Positions 1 to 5,656 of a stretch of 5,656 nt of DNA are shown here, piece after piece; positions within the stretch are counted from its first letter, which is position 1, and every line of letters begins with the position of its first letter. A program made the translations under genes and the position numbers. The stretch lies in contig QMZG01000082.1 in NCBI GenBank assembly GCA_003663045.1, positions 1-5,656 on the forward strand, given 5' to 3'. Source of the stretch: Candidatus Altarchaeales archaeon. Lineage in GTDB: Archaea; Altiarchaeota; Altiarchaeia; IMC4; QMZM01. The notes beneath the pieces are model-generated. The model searched no databases and had not been told where the DNA came from. It was given only the letters and a program-made list of their open reading frames with translations.

Positions 1-187
1 GAGGGAATCTGAGATGTTCTCCATGGGATGTAAAAGAAGGAAAGAAATGCGTTCTTGAAGAAAAGAAAACCTCAAAGAATACCCCAAGAAAGGGTTCAGA
101 TTTGCCATTTTGAGCATTTTTGGTGATTTTGTCTGAAATATGGGGATAAAAGCCTCAATTTTCGTGTCGCATTATAACATCTTCTAT
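1..187. other. Non-coding flank downstream of the larA-like gene
   Basis: I see no plausible gene, RNA gene or repeat here. Short purine-rich and T-rich runs occur, but no GC-rich stem followed by a T run in either direction. The end of transcription of the larA-like gene is therefore not visible, or is not an intrinsic terminator. Confidence 0.5.
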
Positions 188-1462
188 TTAAACCCAACTC
201 AGGGTAGTAATCCCTTGAGGGATAACCAATATCTTCGCATTCTCTCCAGTGATTCCAAATGCTTCTTTTAATGCCTTATTTGGTGTTTCACTATATCTTA
301 ATCTAAATACCCCCTCGACCTCCTCTCTTGGCATTTCTGAAACAAGAAACAGGTTAACCTTTTCCAATGCCTTTAGATGATAGTAGGCTTTATGTCCACC
401 AATTATGAATTCTTTTTTCAGTTCTTTTTGCATTTCCTCTTTGGTTCTGTATTTTTTCATCCATTTATAATAGTTCTGATGCCCTATACCATTCCCTACA
501 CCCTCATTGCATTCGGCAACCAAGATAATTGCACCATTTTCTTTAACAACATTCAGTGCTAAGTGTAAAGCCTTATATGCCTGATACAAATCTATATCAT
601 GTGGTGCACCATTTGCAGCCGTAACCACTATGTCTGCTTTTTCCTTTGTATTTATCTTGTAGATCCGATCCACGAGTTTAGAGCCTTTCCTCAATACGGT
701 ATCGAAATCGCCGGCAAATGCCCCAGCTATTCCGTTTTCAGTTTGAACAACATTTATGGTAAAATCAACCCCTGCAAGTTTAGCTGCCTCTGTCATGTTC
801 TCATGCATGGGATTCCCATCCAAAACCCCAGGTTTAGAATTTGGATGAAAAAAATTCCTCTTGTAATTCTGCTGGATTGTTTCGTAACTTGATATCCCGG
901 GAAGGATACTCTTTCTACCCCCCCCATAGCCTGCGAAGTAGTGAATTTCGACATCTCCAGTGAGGATTTTTACATCTGCTTCATGAAATACCTTCTTAAT
1001 CTTTACCTTTGTTCCCTTTGATGTAGTTCCGATATAGACAAAGTCGTCCCCCCTGCAGTCATTACTTATGTGATAAATTCTTGAGGCAATTTCCTTCCCT
1101 AACAATCGCCCAGCTTCATCCTCAGTTACCGTTCTATGGGTTCCCGTCGCAAAAATTATCGTGATGTCCTCATCTTCCACACCGGAAGAATATAACTCCT
1201 CCAGCAGTGGAGGTAAAATCTTGGCGGTTGGGCAGGGTCTCGTATGATCATCCACTACCACAACAATTCTATTCACATTGTCCTTTTTCTTTACTATTTC
1301 TTGAATTCTTTCAGTACCTATTGGATGCCTTAGAGCATCCTTGATTAACTCCTCCGGCTCTGCCTCCACCTCAAATTCCTTAGGCTTAAGCACACCGAGG
1401 AGATTCCCATCCGGCACGTCAATGGGGAGTTCCTTTTCGCCGTATGGTAATGATAATCTCAT
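188..1462 (-). CDS. larA: LarA-family nickel-pincer 2-hydroxyacid racemase/epimerase (DUF2088), substrate unknown
   Basis: The 424-residue product matches the length and whole layout of LarA, the lactate racemase that interconverts hydroxyacid enantiomers by hydride transfer on a nickel-pincer nucleotide cofactor. It is probably cytoplasmic, since no signal peptide or membrane segment is seen. Recognisable family residues, compared with my recollection of the Lactobacillus plantarum enzyme, are D72 and R75 in the motif DDHTRP, H109 in GTHR, H174 in EIHYFAGYGGGRKS, the cofactor-tethering K184, and Q294/K297 in LYQAYKAL. Two positions differ. The nickel-ligand histidine 200 (family motif NH) is Y200 (NY), with H206 nearby. 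The DQW motif around W358 is replaced by GGHKAYYH. Activity on lactate is therefore doubtful, and another 2-hydroxyacid or loss of activity is possible. The start is supported by the family-like N-terminus (LPYGEKELPIDVPDGNLLGVLKP), but no Shine-Dalgarno sequence precedes it. No larB, larC or larE is in the window. It lies 79 bases downstream of the antiporter operon and may have its own promoter. Family assignment is firm; substrate is not. Confidence 0.9.
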   Translation of the reverse strand: MRLSLPYGEKELPIDVPDGNLLGVLKPKEFEVEAEPEELIKDALRHPIGTERIQEIVKKKDNVNRIVVVVDDHTRPCPTAKILPPLLEELYSSGVEDEDITIIFATGTHRTVTEDEAGRLLGKEIASRIYHISNDCRGDDFVYIGTTSKGTKVKIKKVFHEADVKILTGDVEIHYFAGYGGGRKSILPGISSYETIQQNYKRNFFHPNSKPGVLDGNPMHENMTEAAKLAGVDFTINVVQTENGIAGAFAGDFDTVLRKGSKLVDRIYKINTKEKADIVVTAANGAPHDIDLYQAYKALHLALNVVKENGAIILVAECNEGVGNGIGHQNYYKWMKKYRTKEEMQKELKKEFIIGGHKAYYHLKALEKVNLFLVSEMPREEVEGVFRLRYSETPNKALKEAFGITGENAKILVIPQGITTLSWV

Positions 1463-1493
1463 TTTTGGTCTATGTTTTTGTTTTTGATCTTAG

Positions 1494-1521
1494 GATATAA
1501 AGATAAAAATAGGATTACCAA
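1494..1521 (-). promoter_or_regulatory. Possible promoter for the larA-like gene
   Basis: In the AT-rich 79-base gap the minus strand reads TTGGTA, a 16-base spacer, then TATATC. These are 4/6 matches to bacterial -35 and -10 boxes. The -10 ends 31 bases before the ATG, leaving room for a leader of about 25 bases. The same bases read as TTTATATCC would also pass as an archaeal TATA box giving a nearly leaderless transcript. Such matches are common by chance in AT-rich DNA, so this is weak support for separate transcription of the larA-like gene. Confidence 0.25.
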
Positions 1522-1541
1522 CATAAAAACAAGGAAAAATA

Positions 1542-3347
1542 TTAAAATATTCTCACACCCATTACATAAACCACTAAATATATCAGAAGGATTATTACTA
1601 TCAGGAGTATAGCTATACCTATGCTAATCTGCTCGTGTCTGTCGAGATGGGTTGATTTTTGTTTCTCCAACTTTGTTTTTAATTCCTCTTTATATTTGGC
1701 ATCTATCCTTTCCAAATAAGTTAGATGAATAATATTCTTTATTATTTTTAAAGCCCCGATGGGATTCCTGCAAAACCACAAAAAGGTATGGGCAGATCTT
1801 GTCGTTATCCTGTCCACTATGATTGCAAATTTCATCATTGGCTCTTTGCAGAACCATAAGAATAATCTTGCAGATTTTCTGTAGAACCAATCTACATCAA
1901 GGGTAATTGTTGGTTCACCACCAAGTTTCTTTTTTAGTAGGAAAAATCCTAAGGCGGTAAATAATAGGAGTTGCATTGTCCCCACTATATGCATTGGGGT
2001 ATAAGGAGCGAAATCAACCGGATAGGGAAGTATACTGTAAAGAAGGTTGGGATAGACACCTATAAGGATACATAAAAAAGCCGCGAGACCCATAGCGAAT
2101 AACATGTTCTTGGGAGGCTCTTTTACCTTTATACCTCTATCTTTTGCAAAGAATGTAAAATATGGAAGTTTTAAACCCGTATGAAGAAATGTCCCTACCG
2201 AGGCTAAAGTCAGCATGAGCCATATAACAGGTTTATGATCTAGGGCCGCGGCTTCGATAACCATTGACTTACTCACAAATCCACTGAACAGCGGGAACGC
2301 TGAAATAGAGAAAGCACCAATCATATAGAGAGTAAAGGTTAAGGGCATATACTTATAGATACCGCCCAGCTCAGTAAGTTTTCTCTTTCCAGTCATATGG
2401 ATTACTGCACCTGCACCCATAAACAGCAGGCCTTTATAGAGGATATGGCTGAAAGCATGGGCCGTGGCACCATTTATCGCCATCTCCGTTCCTATCCCGA
2501 CACCGCAGACCATGTATCCGACCTGGGAGATTATATGATAAGCAAGAATCCCCCGTATATCATTTTCAAGCACGGCGAAAACAACCCCGTAGAGGGCCAT
2601 AATCGCCCCCAACCAGATGAGAATATCGGTCCCGGAGAATGCTCTTAGTAATGCATATACTGCCGTTTTGGTTGTAAAGGCACTTAGAAAAACAGCACCG
2701 ACAATCGTTGCCTTCGGGTACGCATCGGACAACCAAGCATGTAATGGAGGAACAGCAGCGTTCAACAGGAAACCAATAAGTATCAATAAAGACCCCAGAC
2801 TATTAAGACCAAGAAGTTCAAATGTAAGGGAGTAGGTATCCCCTATGTGTAGCACGATACCCGCCAACAGACAAGAGCTACCAAATGCGTGCACCAAGAT
2901 ATATCTAAATCCTGCATCTAATGACCTCTTATCCTTTTGATAGCAGATAAGAAAAACCGAGGAGAAGGCCATAATCTCCCAGAAGATGAATAGAGAGAGG
3001 AGATCGCCAGCAAAGACAACACCCAGGGCACCTCCGATATAGAGGAATGCAGCCATATACTGCCCACTATCCTTTAAATGTAAAGCATAAAGAATCCCCA
3101 AAAAGGACATTATCACAAATACATACGCGAAGCATAAACTCAGGGTATCAACCCTACCAAAAACAAGTTCATAACCCAAGAATTTATAGGCTAAATAGGT
3201 ACCATGAGGCATACATAAAAGGGTTATAAATGCTAATATGGGGGACAGAACTAAAAATATTTTTCTCAATCTACCTTTAAGGATCGGGATCAAAAACGCT
3301 CCAATAATAAATATCATTGCTGGATGTAGCATGTTAATCGTGTTCAT
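1542..3347 (-). CDS. Divergent MnhD/HyfB/NuoL-like antiporter subunit with lateral-helix-like C-terminus
   Basis: This 601-residue integral membrane protein belongs to the proton-conducting subunit family of complex I, Mrp antiporters and membrane-bound hydrogenases. Core motifs are E124 in TM5 (IFWEIMAFSS), PPLHAWLSDAYPKAT after TM7 (200-214), K227 in TM8 (SAFTTKTAVYALL), ENDIRGILAYHIISQVGYM (261-279), H297/H301/K305 in TM10-11 and K360 in TM12 (FPLFSGFVSK). The TM7 lysine is replaced by N196. After the core, residues 475-575 are amphipathic and charged and contain a 26-residue duplication; one last membrane helix follows at about 576-597. This resembles the lateral helix plus anchor of NuoL and makes the protein about 100 residues longer than its neighbour. 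The frame stays open 19 codons further upstream, but I chose the ATG at 3347 because AGGAGG lies 6 bases before it and the hydrophobic N-terminus begins there. It overlaps the 74-residue gene by 14 bases and is the last gene of the operon. Family is sure; ion and partner complex are unknown. Confidence 0.9.
   Translation of the reverse strand: MNTINMLHPAMIFIIGAFLIPILKGRLRKIFLVLSPILAFITLLCMPHGTYLAYKFLGYELVFGRVDTLSLCFAYVFVIMSFLGILYALHLKDSGQYMAAFLYIGGALGVVFAGDLLSLFIFWEIMAFSSVFLICYQKDKRSLDAGFRYILVHAFGSSCLLAGIVLHIGDTYSLTFELLGLNSLGSLLILIGFLLNAAVPPLHAWLSDAYPKATIVGAVFLSAFTTKTAVYALLRAFSGTDILIWLGAIMALYGVVFAVLENDIRGILAYHIISQVGYMVCGVGIGTEMAINGATAHAFSHILYKGLLFMGAGAVIHMTGKRKLTELGGIYKYMPLTFTLYMIGAFSISAFPLFSGFVSKSMVIEAAALDHKPVIWLMLTLASVGTFLHTGLKLPYFTFFAKDRGIKVKEPPKNMLFAMGLAAFLCILIGVYPNLLYSILPYPVDFAPYTPMHIVGTMQLLLFTALGFFLLKKKLGGEPTITLDVDWFYRKSARLFLWFCKEPMMKFAIIVDRITTRSAHTFLWFCRNPIGALKIIKNIIHLTYLERIDAKYKEELKTKLEKQKSTHLDRHEQISIGIAILLIVIILLIYLVVYVMGVRIF
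1731..1886 (-). repeat. Intragenic tandem duplication, two 78-base units (26 residues each)
   Basis: Residues 488-513 and 514-539 of the 601-residue antiporter-like protein align as SARLFLWFCKEP and SAHTFLWFCRNP, exactly 26 residues apart. The match continues as alternating hydrophobic and basic residues. The units are diverged in DNA but still recognisable. Each is likely one amphipathic membrane-surface helix segment, and the duplication may have lengthened the lateral helix. Confidence 0.7.
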
Positions 3348-3558
3348 AGTAATCCTCCTCCCTCTGCAGCAGGTGGTAGCCCAATTCCTTAGATATGATA
3401 ACAATCAGAATACACCCAATAAGTCCATATATCGCGTAAAACCCAGGTATTTCTTCCCACCAGAAGACAGTATGCTCTGGATGGATAAAGAAACCTACCA
3501 TTATGCATAATATAAGGCTGATGATAAATACATTTTTTAGGGTATCGTGTTTCATCAT
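3334..3558 (-). CDS. Small two-helix membrane protein of the antiporter operon
   Basis: The 74-residue product has two predicted membrane helices, about residues 8-25 and 39-57. They are joined by a short loop rich in aromatic and acidic residues (HPEHTVFWWEEIPGFY), and the protein ends in a hydrophilic acidic tail (QREEDYYEHD). I do not recognise a named family. Its start overlaps the stop of the preceding 494-residue gene as ATGA, with GGAGG 6 bases upstream. A second ATG directly follows and could also serve as start. Its own stop overlaps the next gene by 14 bases. Such tight packing between two large channel subunits, together with good translation signals, argues for a real accessory subunit of the complex, comparable in position to the small membrane subunits of Mrp and hydrogenase complexes. 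That role is inference. It is too short and too different to be MnhC/NuoK or MnhF. Confidence 0.8.
   Translation of the reverse strand: MMKHDTLKNVFIISLILCIMVGFFIHPEHTVFWWEEIPGFYAIYGLIGCILIVIISKELGYHLLQREEDYYEHD
3354..3359 (-). promoter_or_regulatory. Ribosome binding site deciding the start of the 601-residue gene
   Basis: The minus strand reads AGGAGG followed by ATTACT and ATG at 3347, a textbook 6-base spacing. The site sits inside the 3' end of the preceding 74-residue gene. It shows that the upstream in-frame ATG at 3404 is not the natural start. Confidence 0.85.
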
Positions 3559-5039
3559 ATCACACCTCCAGTTACATTCTGAAAAACGATATTGGCTATC
3601 TGGAAGAATGAATAGGGTGCATCGGGCCAGATTCCCAATATTAGGGAAATTATTGCCGTCAGAGTTAATGGTAAGAGGATGAATATTGGTGCTTCCTTGG
3701 ATTCTGACTCTTTTTCTGGCTTCTTAAAAAATGCCACGAATACTATTGGAAAGAAATAGGCAACATTTAACAGTGAACTTGTAAGGAGTATAACAACAAT
3801 GGGTAGCTGGTCAGCCTCAACAGATCCAAGTAACAGATACCATTTACTGATGAACCCGCAGACTGGGGGGAATCCACACATTCCAAGTACAGCTATGAAA
3901 AACATTAGCATGGTTATTGGCATCCTCCTCCCTATGCCGTTCATCTCACTTATGTTCTCTTTTCTTGTTACAACATATATGGCACCAGCACAGAAGAACA
4001 AGGTTATCTTCATGAATGCGTGATTCACTATATGTAGAATTCCACCAATTAATCCATGAGGAGTTAATAAAGAAGCACCAAGTATAATATACGAGAGTTG
4101 ACTGATTGTGGAATATGCCAGTCTCCTCTTCAGGTTATCTTGAACTAATGCGAACATAGATGCAAGAATTATGGTAAAGGAGACAAAGTATGCCAATGGA
4201 ATTCCCAAACCCAATTCAGACACTAAATCCACACCAAATACAAAGTAGATTACCCTTACAACACCAAAAACCCCCGCTTTAACAACCGCTACAGCATGCA
4301 GTAGGGCAGATACGGGAGTTGGTGCTATCATAGCAGTTGGTAGCCAAGAATGCAGGGGCATAATGGCAGATTTCACACCGAAGCCGATTATAAAGAGTAT
4401 GAATAACATCTGCAAAATCTCCCTTGATGCACATCCAGCTAAAAAGCCGTGATCTGAAAAGGTTAGAGTTCCAGCAAAAGAATAACTTATGATAATTGCG
4501 AATAAAAGAACGACACCACCACTTAGAGTGTAGACCAGATACTTTATACCTGCACTTCTTGCTTCTGGAGTTTCTTTATGAATTACAAGAGGGTAGACGC
4601 TAATGGTTAATATCTCATAGAACACAAAGAGTGTAAGGAGATTTGCTGCGAATGCGATTCCCATTGTGGCAGAGAGTGCAACTGCAAAGCATGCAAAGTA
4701 TCTAGTCTGAGAATGCTCTTTTAGTGATCTCATATAGCCTATGGAATAGAATGAGGTTAGAATCCATAAGAAGGATGCCAAAAGACCAAAGAATAGACCA
4801 AATGCATCCACCCTAAATTTAAAGGGAATCTCTGGCAGGATTGAGATTACTGTATAAACAATAGTGTCACCCCTCAGAATTGCGGGAATCATGGAAGCGA
4901 CTATGAGAAATTTTATAAAAGATGCAAGGATTGTCCATGATTCTCTAATATTTTTATGTCTTCTGAATACTAATATCAGCATGGAAGATACTAATGAAAC
5001 AGATACTGCCAATAAAGGTTTTATTGAGATTATGTCCAT
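3555..5039 (-). CDS. mnhD: MnhD/MrpD-like proton- or sodium-conducting antiporter subunit
   Basis: This 494-residue membrane protein has the usual length and about 14 membrane helices of the MnhD/NuoM/NuoN family. All charged residues of the ion pathway are visible: E142 in TM5 (FYEILTISVYPL), K223 in TM7 (GFGVKSAIMPLHSWLP), H248 and K254 in TM8 (LLHAVAVVKAGVFGV), H336/H340/K344 in TM10-11 (LHIVNHAFMK) and K399 in TM12 (FPPVCGFISKWYLL). The family signature QDNLKRRLAYSTISQLSYI is at 300-318. It should be a working half-channel unit in the inner membrane, passing protons or sodium ions when the complex is driven. The start at 5039 overlaps the upstream gene by 10 bases. It has little Shine-Dalgarno (TTAGG directly before ATG), so translation may depend on coupling. 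The first helix begins a few residues in, which supports this start. It is a close paralogue of the upstream fragment. Ion specificity and partner subunits cannot be told. Confidence 0.92.
   Translation of the reverse strand: MDIISIKPLLAVSVSLVSSMLILVFRRHKNIRESWTILASFIKFLIVASMIPAILRGDTIVYTVISILPEIPFKFRVDAFGLFFGLLASFLWILTSFYSIGYMRSLKEHSQTRYFACFAVALSATMGIAFAANLLTLFVFYEILTISVYPLVIHKETPEARSAGIKYLVYTLSGGVVLLFAIIISYSFAGTLTFSDHGFLAGCASREILQMLFILFIIGFGVKSAIMPLHSWLPTAMIAPTPVSALLHAVAVVKAGVFGVVRVIYFVFGVDLVSELGLGIPLAYFVSFTIILASMFALVQDNLKRRLAYSTISQLSYIILGASLLTPHGLIGGILHIVNHAFMKITLFFCAGAIYVVTRKENISEMNGIGRRMPITMLMFFIAVLGMCGFPPVCGFISKWYLLLGSVEADQLPIVVILLTSSLLNVAYFFPIVFVAFFKKPEKESESKEAPIFILLPLTLTAIISLILGIWPDAPYSFFQIANIVFQNVTGGVI
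3564..3570 (-). promoter_or_regulatory. Ribosome binding site for the 74-residue membrane protein
   Basis: The minus strand reads TGGAGGT, 5 bases before the ATG at 3558 and 8 before the alternative ATG at 3555. It is embedded in the last codons of the 494-residue gene, which suggests translational coupling and supports the small gene as real. Confidence 0.75.
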
Positions 5040-5656
5040 CCTAATTTAGAGATACTAAGAATAGAGTTGATGAATGATACCGGTATAGTTACGAATATAC
5101 CAAGTAGGATACAACCAATAGCTAAGATCAGGGTTGGAATTAGCATACTCCCTGGAACTTCATCTACCTCCTCGTGAATGGATTTGCCAAACCATGCCTT
5201 TTCCAAGACTCTAAGGAAATATCCTGCATTCAATAAACTGCTCAACAAGATTACTAGAGCAAATATCCATTTTCCAGATTCTACAGAGCCAAGGGCAAGA
5301 TACCATTTACTGAAGAATCCACACAGTGGAGGGATACCTATCATGGAGAGTGCGGCTATAGAAAATGCGAGCATTGTGTAGGGCATCTTTCTTCCCAACC
5401 CTTGGAATTCATTGATATTCCTTATACCAGTTTTATAGATAATTGCGCCAACAGCCAGGAATAAACAACCTTTCATGAATGCATGATTCAGTATGTGAAG
5501 AATTCCGCCAATTAATCCGGGATTATTAGCAAGCCCAATTCCCAGGACAATATATCCTATCTGACTCACACTGGAATATGCCAGCATTCTCTTTATATCT
5601 GTCTGTGCTATAGCATTTATTGACCCAATGATGATTGCAACTGCCGCAACCCATGA
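5030..5656 (-). CDS. mnhD: MnhD/NuoN-like antiporter subunit, C-terminal part (5' end outside window)
   Basis: The open frame runs off the right edge and leaves 208 residues that correspond to about TM9 onward of an MnhD-like subunit. The fragment begins in a hydrophobic helix and then shows the family signature AQTDIKRMLAYSSVSQIGYI at fragment residues 17-36. Because that signature spans the ATG at 5587, this ATG is internal and not the start. Downstream come the TM10-11 motif LHILNHAFMKGCLFL and the TM12 lysine in GIPPLCGFFSKWYLALG (fragment K117, codon at 5306-5308). The last helix sits near fragment residues 175-195. The TM5, TM7 and TM8 ion-pathway residues lie outside the window. The stop overlaps the next gene by 10 bases. 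Similarity to the following 494-residue protein is strong along the shared part, which implies an old tandem duplication. It probably supplies another half-channel to the same complex. Confidence 0.92.
   Translation of the reverse strand, partial: SWVAAVAIIIGSINAIAQTDIKRMLAYSSVSQIGYIVLGIGLANNPGLIGGILHILNHAFMKGCLFLAVGAIIYKTGIRNINEFQGLGRKMPYTMLAFSIAALSMIGIPPLCGFFSKWYLALGSVESGKWIFALVILLSSLLNAGYFLRVLEKAWFGKSIHEEVDEVPGSMLIPTLILAIGCILLGIFVTIPVSFINSILSISKLGWT

Noticed and set aside
45..100. Short possible stems (TTCT/AGAA near 51-61 and ACCC/GGGT near 90-95) after the larA-like gene
   Set aside because: Stems of only four pairs without a following T run on the minus strand do not make a terminator.
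165..180. TATAAT on the minus strand just downstream of the larA-like gene, as a promoter for a gene left of the window
   Set aside because: It has no convincing -35 box (only TTGGGT at poor spacing) and no gene is visible beyond it, so it is probably chance.
599..892. Plus-strand open frame of 97 codons
   Set aside because: It lies wholly opposite the well-conserved larA-like gene, has no ribosome binding site or family resemblance, and is a shadow frame.
1538..1551. Perfect AT-only inverted repeat AATATT-AA-AATATT over the stop of the 601-residue gene, followed by a few T on the minus strand
   Set aside because: The stem has no GC pair and overlaps the coding end. It is too weak for an intrinsic terminator and is expected by chance in such AT-rich DNA.
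3238..3510. Plus-strand open frame of 90 codons opposite the small gene and the 601-residue gene
   Set aside because: Its apparent hydrophobicity comes from the antisense reading of membrane helices. There is no ribosome binding site, and the opposite strand has strong coding evidence.
5030..5587. A separate 185-residue protein starting at the ATG at 5587
   Set aside because: The frame continues to the window edge and the 23 upstream codons carry the conserved AQTDIKR part of the family signature, so this ATG is internal.
1..5656. Search for CRISPR arrays, tRNA/rRNA genes, insertion sequences, riboswitches and attachment sites
   Set aside because: No regularly spaced repeats, cloverleaf sequences, transposase-like frames or long terminal inverted repeats were seen. 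Nearly all of the window is covered by minus-strand coding sequence.

Overview
All convincing genes lie on the minus strand, so the window reads from right to left. It holds the end of a membrane-complex operon made of repeated antiporter-like proton/sodium channel subunits (the MnhD/MrpD, HyfB, NuoL/M/N superfamily). A stand-alone LarA-type nickel-pincer racemase gene follows it.

Layout in transcription order: (1) positions 5656-5030, the C-terminal 208 residues of one MnhD-like subunit whose 5' end is outside the window; (2) 5039-3555, a complete 494-residue MnhD-like subunit, clearly paralogous to the first; (3) 3558-3334, a 74-residue protein with two membrane helices; (4) 3347-1542, a 601-residue divergent antiporter-like subunit with an unusual C-terminal tail; (5) after a 79-base AT-rich gap, 1462-188, a 424-residue LarA-family protein. 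Positions 187-1 show no gene and no convincing terminator. Genes 1-4 overlap one another by 10, 4 and 14 bases, so they are almost certainly one translationally coupled operon. Two of the four complete genes (3 and 4) have strong Shine-Dalgarno sequences.

Working together: the three large subunits each look like a half-channel unit of a complex I/Mrp/membrane-bound hydrogenase type proton- or sodium-translocating arm. The two complete large subunits keep the TM5 glutamate and the TM8 and TM12 lysines; the fragment shows only its TM12 lysine because the rest lies outside the window. The third large subunit ends in an amphipathic segment plus one last membrane helix, which resembles the lateral helix of NuoL. 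No redox subunit (NuoB/C/D/H, hydrogenase, NADH module) is visible, so the energy source of the complex cannot be read from this window. The larA-like gene probably does not belong to the complex functionally.

Organism: base composition is AT-rich. Arginine is mostly AGA/AGG and ATA is common for isoleucine, while Shine-Dalgarno sequences are of the strong AGGAGG type. Tandem MnhD-like genes with a small membrane protein between them fit an anaerobic bacterium such as a Desulfobacterota- or Nitrospirota-like lineage or a related uncultured group. An archaeon cannot be excluded. This assignment is inference from gene style, not a search result.
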